Positions 8,121 to 17,056 are shown, counted from the first letter of the stretch. The stretch is 41,409 nt of DNA from Flavobacteriales bacterium (GCA_003499525.1 DNTB01000045.1:1-41409); one strand, 5' to 3'. Program-made: numbers and translations. Notes: generated by a model not told the origin, from the letters alone.

Positions 8121-8855
8121 GTGTCAAGCGTCTTAATTCTTTCAGATAACGAACAGATTCTAATCCGTTTCAGGCAACTTATTACGAGTGGGAATCTAAT
8201 GGAACAATATCACTTCGAATACGCATTTAGTGCATTCAATTGTTCATTAACTCAGAAATTTGAAGGAGAGGATTGGATTAGTCCATTGACTATAAAGAAC
8301 TCTATTGAAAAGCTTGTATCTAAGTATTCCATTATTTTTTCATTACACAGTAAGCAAATTTTTCCTCCTGAATTGGTTAATCAAGTCCGGTGTTATAACG
8401 TTCACCCCGGTTATAACCCATACAACCGAGGTTGGTATCCTCAAGTCTTTTCTATTATTAACGGTCTGCCTGCCGGAGCTACAATTCATGAAATCGATGA
8501 AGAATTAGATCACGGTAGAATAATATGTCAGAAAAAAGTGGAGATCTTCACATGGGACACATCACTTTCCGTTTACAACCGAATTCTCGATGCAGAAATG
8601 GAGCTTTTGTCAAAATGGCTTGAACCAATACTCAAAGGCGAGTATGAGCCAGTCAAGGCAGAAGAAGGTAACATTAACTTAAAATCAGATTTTAACGAGC
8701 TTCTTGAATTAGACCTTCAGAGACAAGACAGTCTTGAAAACCACATTAACCTGCTGCGCGCCCTGACACATGGAGATTATGATAATGCTTATTTTATTGA
8801 TAATCAAGGAAATAAAGTCTTCGTGCGGATTCAATTGACACCGGAAGGCAAATAA
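8121..8855 (+). CDS. vioF: dTDP-4-amino-4,6-dideoxyglucose N-formyltransferase (VioF-like)
   Basis: 244 residues with a formyl_trans_N fold. The catalytic triad of N10-formyl-THF formyltransferases is visible as Asn93, His95 (NVHPGYNPYNRGWYPQ) and Asp130 (EELDHGR). The NVHPGYNPYNRGW signature is specific to sugar N-formyltransferases of the dTDP-Qui4N group, and the C-terminal part (about 170-244) is the short extra domain seen there. It would formylate the 4-amino group made by the aminotransferase just upstream, giving dTDP-Qui4NFo. The start codon is GTG 8121, 14 bases after the previous stop. Confidence 0.88.
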   Translation: MSSVLILSDNEQILIRFRQLITSGNLMEQYHFEYAFSAFNCSLTQKFEGEDWISPLTIKNSIEKLVSKYSIIFSLHSKQIFPPELVNQVRCYNVHPGYNPYNRGWYPQVFSIINGLPAGATIHEIDEELDHGRIICQKKVEIFTWDTSLSVYNRILDAEMELLSKWLEPILKGEYEPVKAEEGNINLKSDFNELLELDLQRQDSLENHINLLRALTHGDYDNAYFIDNQGNKVFVRIQLTPEGK

Positions 8856-8872
8856 AATTGGCTGCTTAATTT

Positions 8873-9910
8873 ATGTCTGTCATACCTCAAGACATCTTAG
8901 ATACAGAATACCTCGGACAAGAAAAAGAGGTTAATAAAATAGAGCCTTTAGTTTCAGTAGTAACTACCACTTACAATCAGGAGAAATATATTGGGGAGTG
9001 TCTTGACAGTATTTTGATGCAAAAAACTAATTTTCCCGTTGAGCTCATCATTGGTGAAGATGGAAGTTCAGACCTGACCAGAGAGATATGCATGGAATAT
9101 GCTGATAGGAACCCCGATAAGATTAGGCTCTTTTTAAGAACACCGAAGCAGAAAATGGAGGTTCGTGGAAGAAAAACTTTTCATTACAACTTTTTTAATA
9201 GCATCAAAAATTCGAGGGGCAGATATTGTGCTATCTGTGAAGGTGATGACTTTTGGACGGACGTTAACAAGCTTCAATATCAGGTTGATTTTCTAGAGAG
9301 GAATGAGCAATTCTCCCTTCATTACCACCAATGTGAGGTGGTAAATGAGGGAATGACGAATAAACGATCTTATCAGAGTGTTCAAGAACCAAAATCATTT
9401 AGACTAGAACATACACTGCATAAAAAACAAGGTATTACACTTTCCATCATGTTTCGAAAACATGAAGTAGACTTTGATGAATTCGAATCATTGATTCGAG
9501 TCTGTGATGTAGGCGACTGGCCTTTGGAATTATCCTTATTGCATCATGGGCGTATGGGTTATTTGGATCCACGTCAGATGGGAACATATAGGAGAAATCC
9601 GGGAGGGGTTACAGTTTCTGAGAAAACAAACCGAATTAGGTTTTTGGAAAGCCGATTGGATGTTATGAGTCGCTTAAAAGAAATTTCTTCTGAAAAAGAA
9701 AAGGAAATGATTGATCGTATCTTGGGTTTAATAGAGCTTGAATTATTGTTGAATCGCCCGAGAAGTATTGGGAAAACACTTCAAGGAGTTTCACAATTGG
9801 GTAGATACTATTTAAGTGGAAATTCAGACTTAAAAAGATCTGACCTTCATTTTACCGCCAGAAAAATAGTGAATCGGATGGCTCATAGATTGAAGAGAAA
9901 ATATACATGA
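8873..9910 (+). CDS. Glycosyltransferase family 2
   Basis: 345 residues. A GT-A domain begins at about residue 26 with PLVSVVTTTYNQEKYIGECL, then IIGEDGSSDLT (59-69) and the metal/nucleotide site EGDDFW (123-128). The C-terminal third (about 200-345) is charged and without obvious membrane segments. It is an inverting nucleotide-sugar transferase acting on the cytoplasmic face. It lies between the Qui4NFo genes and the nonulosonate genes, so it may transfer the N-formyl sugar, but nothing in the sequence fixes donor or acceptor. Confidence 0.85.
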   Translation: MSVIPQDILDTEYLGQEKEVNKIEPLVSVVTTTYNQEKYIGECLDSILMQKTNFPVELIIGEDGSSDLTREICMEYADRNPDKIRLFLRTPKQKMEVRGRKTFHYNFFNSIKNSRGRYCAICEGDDFWTDVNKLQYQVDFLERNEQFSLHYHQCEVVNEGMTNKRSYQSVQEPKSFRLEHTLHKKQGITLSIMFRKHEVDFDEFESLIRVCDVGDWPLELSLLHHGRMGYLDPRQMGTYRRNPGGVTVSEKTNRIRFLESRLDVMSRLKEISSEKEKEMIDRILGLIELELLLNRPRSIGKTLQGVSQLGRYYLSGNSDLKRSDLHFTARKIVNRMAHRLKRKYT

Positions 9911-11046
9911 GAAAAATTGCCTTTTTAACAGGATCACGAGGAGAATGGGGCTATATACGCCCAATTCTCAGGGCTATTGAGAAAGACGATGAGCTGACCT
10001 ATGAACTAATTGCAACACAGATGTTGCTTTTGCCAGAATTTGGTTTGGCAGTAAAGGAAATAGAGCGCGATGGTTTTCGGGTTAGCGAAAAGGTCTACAT
10101 GACCTTAGATGGATTTAATGCTGTTACCATGACCAAGTCACTTGGGGTTTTGATGCTTGAATTGCCAACCATACTTGATCGAATTAAACCAGATATTTTG
10201 CTATTGTCTGGCGATAGAGGCGAGCAATTAATGGGAGCCATCGCCGGTGGGCACCTGGGAATTCCGGTTGCCCATATTCAGGCCGGAGAGCTGTCTGGAA
10301 ACATCGATGGAATAGTACGACACTCCATTACCAAATTGGCTCATATTCATTTTGCCGCGAATGAAGAGTTTGCCGATCGAGTTAGAAAAATGGGTGAACA
10401 ACCTTTTCGAGTGTATAATACAGGGGCTCCTCAGCTCGATGAAATGGTTAAGGGCAATTTTACAGCAGATGATGAACTCAGATCTAAATTCAGACTTGCA
10501 GCGGATGATAAATTCATTCTTGCTGTGCAGCATCCTGTAACTGAACAAGAAGACAAAGCGGGAGAGCATATCCTAGAAACACTCAATGCTATTAAAAGAA
10601 CCAAACTACCAACTGTAATGATTTACCCAAATGCCGATGCAGGTAGCGAATTGGTTAGAAAAGAGTTGCAGAATTTAAAGGGCTCCAATATTCAGGTCTA
10701 TCGAAATCTACCACGTGTAGACTATTTGGGACTTATGAGAAGTGCTTCGCTCATCGTTGGGAACTCAAGCAGCGGTATTCTGGAGGCCCCAACCTTTAAA
10801 CTACCGTGTGTCAATATTGGAAGGCGACAAATAGGTAGACCTCAGGCCATTAATGTTATAAACTCTGAGCATTCCGAAGAAGCCATCTTTGAGGCCATTC
10901 AAATTGCCCTTTCAGGTTTATTTCAAAGAAAAATGGAGAATTGTGTAAATCCTTACGGCGACGGTCAAAGCGCCCAGCGCATTAAGAATATTTTAAAAGA
11001 TATAAAGATCGATTCGGGTCTGATTAACAAAAAGATGAGTTATTAG
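9907..11046 (+). CDS. neuC: UDP-sugar 2-epimerase, hydrolysing (NeuC/LegG type)
   Basis: 379 residues, GT-B-like epimerase fold. N-terminal FLTGSRGEWGYIRPI (6-20) and SGDRGEQLMGA (101-111) are the conserved substrate-loop motifs; HIQAGELSGNIDGIVRHSI (123-141) is closer in style to LegG than to E. coli NeuC. The NSSSG motif sits near residue 285. It hydrolyses and epimerises a UDP-HexNAc to a free ManNAc-type sugar for nonulosonic acid synthesis. No LegB-type UDP-GlcNAc 4,6-dehydratase is visible in the window, so a sialic acid route from UDP-GlcNAc is possible, but a legionaminic-type route with genes elsewhere cannot be excluded. It overlaps the GT2 stop by four bases. Confidence 0.85.
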   Translation: MRKIAFLTGSRGEWGYIRPILRAIEKDDELTYELIATQMLLLPEFGLAVKEIERDGFRVSEKVYMTLDGFNAVTMTKSLGVLMLELPTILDRIKPDILLLSGDRGEQLMGAIAGGHLGIPVAHIQAGELSGNIDGIVRHSITKLAHIHFAANEEFADRVRKMGEQPFRVYNTGAPQLDEMVKGNFTADDELRSKFRLAADDKFILAVQHPVTEQEDKAGEHILETLNAIKRTKLPTVMIYPNADAGSELVRKELQNLKGSNIQVYRNLPRVDYLGLMRSASLIVGNSSSGILEAPTFKLPCVNIGRRQIGRPQAINVINSEHSEEAIFEAIQIALSGLFQRKMENCVNPYGDGQSAQRIKNILKDIKIDSGLINKKMSY

Positions 11047-11048
11047 TT

Positions 11049-12140
11049 ATGAAGAATACAATTAAACAATTCATCATAGAATCGGGCACCTTACTCAGAC
11101 AGGGCCTTATTAAAATGACTGAAGGTCACAAAGGCATTTTATTTGTCTTAAATGAAAAAAGTCAACTGCAAGGTGTGCTAACAGATGGAGATATCCGACG
11201 TGCTTTGGTTGATGGTGTTTCGCTGGATATTCCCATAGATAAGGTCATGAATATAAATCCTGTGGTAGTAAAGACAAGGCAGGATGCTGAGAATCTATTG
11301 ATTTCTAATCCTGAGTTTCTGGCCATACCAGTTGTGGATGAGAATGGCTTCATGCTTGGCATTCAATCAAGTCTGAAAGAACTGGAAGGATATTTTGAAC
11401 AGGAATCAAAACATGAAAAAGTTACTGAGGCCAAGAAAACTAGAATATTGGCTATTGTGCCTGCTCGTGGAGGATCTACTCGAGTTCCCAGAAAGAATCT
11501 CATGAAGGTTGGTGGTGAATCATTACTGGCTCATGCAATAAATACAGCAAAACTTTCACAGTATATTGATGATGTTTTGCTCAGTACTGATGATCCAGAA
11601 ATAGCCAGACAGGGACAAATTAAAGGAGCTTCCTTTCATGATTTCCGACCTAAAGACTTGGCGACATCAGAAGCAAAAACAGTAGATGTTATCCTACATG
11701 AGGTCGAAAAATTCAAAGAGCTCTATGGATATATTCCCGAACTCATTGTTTTACTGGAACCTACAGCACCACTTAGAACTCCGCAGTTGGTGGACAAGGC
11801 AATAAAAATATTTCTTGATAGTAACCACGATAGCTTGGTATCAGTAAATACTATTCGGCACACATTTCATCCCGAGGAGTTGTTGACCGACGCAACAGGA
11901 CATTCTTTGCAACCGTATCTTGGAGGCAACTTTGATAACCGTAAACTCCGGGGGGAACAAAATGAACTGTATGTTCAAAACGGATTGATTTATATCACTC
12001 GCTCATCAGTACTCATCCATGAAAGGAGTCTTTATGGAAAGCGAGTTCAAAAGTTTGAAACAGACCCGGCTTTGTTCCTTGACATCGACACGGCTGAGGA
12101 CTTGAAACTAGCACACTATAAATGGGAATCTAAGGTTTAA
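11049..12140 (+). CDS. neuA: CBS-domain/CMP-nonulosonate cytidylyltransferase fusion (NeuA-like)
   Basis: 363 residues in two parts. Residues about 1-115 are a CBS pair (GILFVLNEKSQLQGVLTDGD at 29-48, and LAIPVVDENGFMLGI at 91-105). Residues about 131-363 are a CMP-sugar synthetase with LAIVPARGGSTRVPRKN (134-150), LLEPTAPLRTP and a FLDIDTAEDL motif near the C terminus. It activates the nonulosonic acid with CTP. CBS domains bind adenosine ligands and could gate activity; similar fusions exist in legionaminic-type pathways. It lies two bases after the 2-epimerase. Confidence 0.87.
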   Translation: MKNTIKQFIIESGTLLRQGLIKMTEGHKGILFVLNEKSQLQGVLTDGDIRRALVDGVSLDIPIDKVMNINPVVVKTRQDAENLLISNPEFLAIPVVDENGFMLGIQSSLKELEGYFEQESKHEKVTEAKKTRILAIVPARGGSTRVPRKNLMKVGGESLLAHAINTAKLSQYIDDVLLSTDDPEIARQGQIKGASFHDFRPKDLATSEAKTVDVILHEVEKFKELYGYIPELIVLLEPTAPLRTPQLVDKAIKIFLDSNHDSLVSVNTIRHTFHPEELLTDATGHSLQPYLGGNFDNRKLRGEQNELYVQNGLIYITRSSVLIHERSLYGKRVQKFETDPALFLDIDTAEDLKLAHYKWESKV

Positions 12141-12141
12141 A

Positions 12142-13050
12142 ATGAGAGAGAGGTTAAGAAAAGCATATCGAAAATACCAAAATGAGAACCTGAAGTACAA
12201 AAAGTGGTACTGGAAGAGAAACAACAAAAGAGAACTGAGTTCCTTCAATCAGCCCGATCTTTGCAGCACTCAGGAAAGAATTCTGGATGAACTCAATAGA
12301 CATGGTATTTCGGTTTTTCCGATTGAGGAACTGTTGGATAAACAGTTGTTTTTTGATTTGGAAGCATTCTACAATCAATATCTCTTTGACCATGAGGATA
12401 AAGTATTGGCTTCAAGAAATGAAGTAGGTAAAAAGGGAGTAAAGAAGTCTTTTCTTTTTCAATTGGCAGATGATTTCAAGGAGTTGGATATTACTAATCC
12501 AATGGTAAAGGTGGCCATTCAAAAACCGTTAATTGATGTAGTAAACAGTTATTTAGGACAATACTCTGAGCTGAAATACTTCAATATCTGGCACACTTTC
12601 GTTTCTGGAGAAAATGCGCCAATGCGCTCTCAACTTTGGCACCGTGATCCTGAAGACTACCTTATGCTCAAGGCTTTTGTTTATCTGTCAGATGTTGATG
12701 AAAGTGCAGGCCCTTTCACATATGCAAAGGGTTCACATCCTAAAGGGAGATATCGAAAAGAGGCCAAATGGTATAAAGAGGAGGGGAGAAATGCGCGCAG
12801 GTCGAATGATACCGAGATTCGAGCCGTTGTCCCAGAGAAGGAATGGATAACAGCAACCGGAAAAAAGGGAACAATGATTTTAGCTGATACCCGCGGATAC
12901 CACAAAGGAGGTCATGCCTCAACTAAAGAGAGAATCATGTACAAAAACATGTACCTATCACCGAAAGCAAAATTCAAAACACACTTTAATAACAACCTGA
13001 GTCCTGAAGAACTTGAAAAAGTAAATTATTGTAAAATTCTGGGACAATAA
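12142..13050 (+). CDS. Phytanoyl-CoA dioxygenase (PhyH)-family 2OG-Fe(II) oxygenase
   Basis: 302 residues. The iron-binding facial triad is visible as His167, Asp169 (LWHRDPEDY) and distal His254 (ADTRGYHKGG). Arg264 (STKERIMYKN) is suitably placed to bind 2-oxoglutarate. GPFTYAKGSHPKG (190-202) is the usual PhyH loop. The N terminus (1-40) is very basic and aromatic. It sits one base after the cytidylyltransferase and before the methyltransferase and NeuB, so it probably hydroxylates a sugar or precursor of the nonulosonate branch. The family also hydroxylates lipids and small metabolites, so the substrate is inference. Confidence 0.85.
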   Translation: MRERLRKAYRKYQNENLKYKKWYWKRNNKRELSSFNQPDLCSTQERILDELNRHGISVFPIEELLDKQLFFDLEAFYNQYLFDHEDKVLASRNEVGKKGVKKSFLFQLADDFKELDITNPMVKVAIQKPLIDVVNSYLGQYSELKYFNIWHTFVSGENAPMRSQLWHRDPEDYLMLKAFVYLSDVDESAGPFTYAKGSHPKGRYRKEAKWYKEEGRNARRSNDTEIRAVVPEKEWITATGKKGTMILADTRGYHKGGHASTKERIMYKNMYLSPKAKFKTHFNNNLSPEELEKVNYCKILGQ

Positions 13051-13059
13051 CTCAAACAA

Positions 13060-13995
13060 ATGGATACAAAAGATCTGAGCGCCGAGGCAGAAGCATTTGA
13101 CAAACGGGTGCAAGAACGATTGGATAATGGGATGATTCCCGATTTAAATAAAACGAGGTTCAACCCCTGGTTTTTCAATAACCCATGGAGAAAACCTGAA
13201 TATGTTGACATGGTTTTCGGCGACTATTATCGCTTTGCCAAAGCACAGATTGAAGGTTGCAAACATGTACTTGAGGTAGGCTCAGGACTGGGTCATATGT
13301 GTCTTCAATTTGCTCGTGATGGATTTGATGTCACGGGACTCGAACTCTCAAAGACAAGTACAGATACGGCCGTAAAATTTGCAGATAAGGAGCTCTTAGA
13401 TAGCGGTAAACTGAAATATGTTAATTCTGACTTTCTGTCTTGGGAAGCACCTCAAAAGTTTGATGCAATTTGCTTCATATTGACACTTCATCATTTTCAG
13501 AATTTGGATGAGATCATGGAGCGATGTCAATATAATTTGAAAGAAGGCGGACGCATTATTGTCATAGAACCAGCACGTGATTTGTTTTCTGAACGAAATG
13601 CCGCTCTTGTAGCATTAGTGCGAGGTGTACTATCGCTGACAGGAAACTGGCATGCTCCTGTTGAATTGGATTCTAATAGCAAAATGGCAGACTATACCCA
13701 AGAAGTTTTGAATGAATATCGAGATGCGAAGGACAAGGATGAAAACGAGCAATCTCCGAATGATAATGATGCTTTTGCTCGGGATATGATTGACGCTCTT
13801 GATCGACATTTTCAGAGAGAGACTTTAACCCATGGAAATTCAATTGTACCTCGCATGGTTGGAGGTATTCGAGCAGATAATGAACATGATGAAATGAAAC
13901 TGGCTAGGCTGATTAAAATGTTTGATGACTTTGCGACAGCAAGCGGATATATCGATCCAGGAGTATTCTTTTACAGTGGAATTTTGACGAAATAG
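13060..13995 (+). CDS. Class I SAM-dependent methyltransferase
   Basis: 311 residues. SAM motif I is LEVGSGLGHMCLQFA (71-85), an acidic residue follows at the end of strand 2 (VTGLELSK), and LTLHHFQNLDEIM and GGRIIVIEPARD form the later strands. The long C-terminal half is helical and acidic in part (DAKDKDENEQSPNDND). It could methylate a hydroxyl, perhaps the one introduced by the dioxygenase directly upstream, or a carboxylate of the nonulosonic acid. The target cannot be read from the sequence. Gaps to neighbours are 9 and 4 bases, so it belongs to the same operon. Confidence 0.85.
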   Translation: MDTKDLSAEAEAFDKRVQERLDNGMIPDLNKTRFNPWFFNNPWRKPEYVDMVFGDYYRFAKAQIEGCKHVLEVGSGLGHMCLQFARDGFDVTGLELSKTSTDTAVKFADKELLDSGKLKYVNSDFLSWEAPQKFDAICFILTLHHFQNLDEIMERCQYNLKEGGRIIVIEPARDLFSERNAALVALVRGVLSLTGNWHAPVELDSNSKMADYTQEVLNEYRDAKDKDENEQSPNDNDAFARDMIDALDRHFQRETLTHGNSIVPRMVGGIRADNEHDEMKLARLIKMFDDFATASGYIDPGVFFYSGILTK

Positions 13996-13999
13996 AAAA

Positions 14000-15025
14000 A
14001 TGAATAAAGTACAAATTGAGGATAGGCTCATTGGTGATGGCGAGCCATGTTATATAATAGCTGAAGCATGTGACAACCACATGGGTAATCTCGAAACAGC
14101 AAAAGAGATGGCGCGTCAGGCCAAAGCTTTTGGCGCTGATGCGGTAAAGTACCAGCATCATCTTCCCGAAGAAGAAATGCTTAAGGAAGGTGTGCCGATG
14201 AGCAAAAATTTCAATATGCCGCTTTTCGATTTTCTCAAAAAATTCGCACTAAAACTCGAAGACCACTTTGTACTAAAAGACTTTTGTGGCGAGCTCGGCA
14301 TTACCTATTTGTGCACTCCATTTAGTAAGAAGGCAGCACTGGAGATTAACGAATTAGTTCCCGCATTTAAAATTGGATCTGGAGAGTTAACGGACATACC
14401 AACCTTAAAAGTAATTGCTGGATTAGGTAAACCGGTTATACTTTCTACGGGAATGTCGGTTATCGAAGAAATTGACTACACATTCAATCAACTCAAACCG
14501 ATCAACGAGAATATCATTTTCATGAATTGTACCTCAGAGTATCCACCAAAGTATGAAGATATCAATCTTGGTGTTATTCAAACATTGAAGGAACGCTATG
14601 GAATTCCAATCGGACACTCAGATCACACACCAGATATTTATACCTGTTTTGGAGCTGTTGCCAAAGGGGCTAATCTTCTGGAAAAGCATTTTATTCTAGA
14701 TAAGAAAACACTAGGGCCTGACCAAAGCGTTTCCATTGAACCTTTTGAGTTTTATCAACTCGTTCATGGTGTTCGTAAAGTAGAACTTGCCATGGGAGAA
14801 GTAAAGCAAGTGAACGATGAAGAAAAGCCTATTAGGGCTTGGGCTCATAGAAGCATTGTTTCTTTAGTAGATATAGAACCTGGAACGGTACTTACCGAAG
14901 AGCATCTATGGACTAAAAGGCCTGGAACAGGAATTCCTGCAAAAGAACTCGAAAGTATTTTAGGTAAAAAGGCCGCAAGACCTATTTTAAAAGACAAACT
15001 TCTTTCTAGAGAAGACTTTGAGTAA
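14000..15025 (+). CDS. neuB: Nonulosonic acid synthase (NeuB/LegI family)
   Basis: 341 residues. A TIM-barrel NeuB domain (about 1-275) carries YIIAEACDNHMGNLETAKEM (19-38), the FKIGSGELT motif, LSTGMS and GHSDHTPD. A C-terminal SAF/antifreeze-like domain (about 280-341) carries AHRSIVSLVDIEPGTVLTEE. The enzyme condenses PEP with a free six-carbon N-acyl amino sugar to give a nine-carbon 2-keto acid. With the hydrolysing 2-epimerase and cytidylyltransferase upstream this completes the core of a CMP-nonulosonate pathway. The exact acid (Neu5Ac, Leg or relative) cannot be fixed. Confidence 0.88.
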   Translation: MNKVQIEDRLIGDGEPCYIIAEACDNHMGNLETAKEMARQAKAFGADAVKYQHHLPEEEMLKEGVPMSKNFNMPLFDFLKKFALKLEDHFVLKDFCGELGITYLCTPFSKKAALEINELVPAFKIGSGELTDIPTLKVIAGLGKPVILSTGMSVIEEIDYTFNQLKPINENIIFMNCTSEYPPKYEDINLGVIQTLKERYGIPIGHSDHTPDIYTCFGAVAKGANLLEKHFILDKKTLGPDQSVSIEPFEFYQLVHGVRKVELAMGEVKQVNDEEKPIRAWAHRSIVSLVDIEPGTVLTEEHLWTKRPGTGIPAKELESILGKKAARPILKDKLLSREDFE

Positions 15026-16508
15026 CTATCCCATTATACAAATGGAAACTGGACGCGTAAAAAAAATCTTAATACTAGCTTATACTGGCTTCATCATCCG
15101 AAATTTTATTCTAGGGAATTTTCTCAAAGAATTTTTAAGATTGAACTCTTATGTTGAAGTACTGATTGCAGTTCCGAATCCAAATGATAAGAAACTTAAA
15201 GGCTTCATCAATCAATTCAGTGGTAAGGTAGAATTGGTAAAATTTCTGGCCAATAGCCATAAGAGAAAGAATTCATTTACCCGAAACTTGGACCTCCATA
15301 ACTTTTATTATTATACTAAAATGTACCAAAAGCAAAGCAGTTCAGTAAGCTTGCAAAAGCTAATATGGGAGGGGCATTCGAAAGGAAATGACAGAAGATT
15401 TAAAGATCTTTCTCAAAAGCTATCTTGGGGAATATATAAACTGGGCTTGTTCAATTTGCTTGAAAAGGTTTATCTGAATAATTGGACTCAATCTGAAATA
15501 AGCAAAAAGTGGCTCCATTTCTTGTCAAAAGAGAAGCCCGATTTTGTATTAAGCACGATGCTTACTCATGCTCCGCGTTATTCTTGTAGTAGCGATTTGC
15601 CGGTTGTTCTAATGGCTAATAAACTTAAGATTCCGGTTGGAACTTATGTTCAATCCTGGGACAATCTATCTAGTAAGGTTTCTGTTCTTCCGGACACTTT
15701 GAGCAAAGTTTGGACCTGGAGTGATAGAATGAATGAAGAAGTTCGCAGATTCTATCCGAAATTATCAAATGAGAAAATCTCTGTAATTGGAGGGATACAA
15801 TTCGACCATCATTTGGATAAGGAATTAATTGTGAAACGAGAGACTTTTTGTAAAAGTCAAGGTCTTGATACAAATAAGCCTTATGTATTGATGGCTACTG
15901 GTACTGTAAAATGGATGCCTAATGAACCAATGAAGATGGTTCAGCTGATTTCAAGAATGCACCATTTAAACCCTGATATTCAGTTCCTGATTAGACTTCA
16001 CCCAAAAGATCATGGTCAGCGGTGGGAAAAGTATCGAGAACGTTTAGATGCACTTAAAGCAAGGATTCAATTTACTCATCCTGAACAGGAATATATGGAT
16101 AGAGGCGGATTTCAACCTCCAAAAGAGTTTTACAGAGATCAGGTAAACGCCATCTATCATTCAGCCGTAGTCATAAATTCATCTTCAACCATGACCGTGG
16201 ATGCGGCTATCCTTGATCGGCCTGTAATATGTATCGCTTATGATGTAAAACAACATAAAGGATTTCCCGAAGGGCGTGCTTTAGCTTTTACTAAATCTGA
16301 GCATTATAAAATATTGACCAGAACAGGTGGTGTGAGTCTTGCCTTGACAGAAGATCATTGTTTGTCTCTTATTGAGGATTACATTGCTGAACCCGATTTG
16401 AATTTGGAGGGGCGCAAAAGAATTGTAGTAGAAGTGTGCAACAAAGCAGACGGCCAAGCCGGAACGAGATTAGCAAGAGAAGTAGATATGCAATTGAAAT
16501 CTCCCTGA
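15018..16508 (+). CDS. GT-B glycosyltransferase, CDP-glycerol glycerophosphotransferase-like
   Basis: 496 residues from TTG 15018; ATG 15042 (start METGRVKK) is an equally plausible start, just before the first beta strand KILILAYTGF. The C-terminal half (about 290-440) has the features of the CDP-glycerol glycerophosphotransferase/capsule transferase superfamily: VLMATGTVKWM, FLIRLHPKDHG, and VINSSSTMTVDAAILDRPVI followed by a nearby Asp. The SSSTMTVDA motif is the nucleotide-binding element. It follows NeuB with an overlap of 8 bases, so it may transfer the nonulosonic acid or polymerise a phospho-sugar. No membrane segment is seen. Donor unknown. Confidence 0.7.
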   Translation: MSNYPIIQMETGRVKKILILAYTGFIIRNFILGNFLKEFLRLNSYVEVLIAVPNPNDKKLKGFINQFSGKVELVKFLANSHKRKNSFTRNLDLHNFYYYTKMYQKQSSSVSLQKLIWEGHSKGNDRRFKDLSQKLSWGIYKLGLFNLLEKVYLNNWTQSEISKKWLHFLSKEKPDFVLSTMLTHAPRYSCSSDLPVVLMANKLKIPVGTYVQSWDNLSSKVSVLPDTLSKVWTWSDRMNEEVRRFYPKLSNEKISVIGGIQFDHHLDKELIVKRETFCKSQGLDTNKPYVLMATGTVKWMPNEPMKMVQLISRMHHLNPDIQFLIRLHPKDHGQRWEKYRERLDALKARIQFTHPEQEYMDRGGFQPPKEFYRDQVNAIYHSAVVINSSSTMTVDAAILDRPVICIAYDVKQHKGFPEGRALAFTKSEHYKILTRTGGVSLALTEDHCLSLIEDYIAEPDLNLEGRKRIVVEVCNKADGQAGTRLAREVDMQLKSP

Positions 16509-17056
16509 TTTCAACTATTTCGGTAAATACTCTGAAAAGAATATCACAAAGCTCAAGAGGCCTTATTTAAAAGAGCATTGGTCGCAGAATGAACTCAGTA
16601 TTCTCATTATTAAAAACTAAAGAACACGATGGAGTTTTCATCTTTGGTTTGCCATCGGCTTTTTGCAGGCGATCCGACGTTTTTTTTAATCAGAATGTAA
16701 TGTTGCCGGGCTACGTCTACGAGGAAATGGATAAGGATTTTTTTCGTATTAAAGTTCAATTGGTTTGAATGAGAACGAACTCTGAGTATGTTCAGGTATG
16801 ACAAACTATTAAGCCACTTTGATAACAACCATTGATTTATAATCGGGCCAGAGTGAAGTTTAAAGAACCGGTCGTGGTTATCGACATCGACAACTGTGGA
16901 ATGGACCGTAACCCATTAATAAATGAACCCGCGGGCTTTGGAAGGTGGAAATATTGGAACGATGATCTTCTCAAGAAATTTGTACTGTAACCTTTTGGGG
17001 TAAAGACCCAAAACATTAGAAACATTCTCTAAGTATGCTATTGACCTTGACCCACT
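16509..17056 (+). pseudogene. Probable decayed gene remnant in the only long gene-less stretch
   Basis: No intact gene fits this stretch of about 550 bases. Coding-like pieces remain on the plus strand. In the frame of base 16507, right after the preceding stop, 16507-16620 reads DFNYFGKYSEKNITKLKRPY and onward to a TAA. In another frame, ATG 16589 to TGA 16766-16768 encodes 59 residues including EHDGVFIFGLP. In that same frame, after four stops, 16832-16990 encodes 52 residues including EPVVVIDIDNCGMDRNP. Several stops within one otherwise protein-like frame suggest a broken gene. The family is not recognised. A 7-bp inverted repeat (16993-16999/17007-17013) without a T tail is also present. 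No convincing promoter was seen. Confidence 0.4.

Noticed and set aside
16993..17013. Inverted repeat TTTTGGG/CCCAAAA as a terminator
   Set aside because: Only 7 bp and not followed by a T tract; it lies before a gene within the same operon direction.
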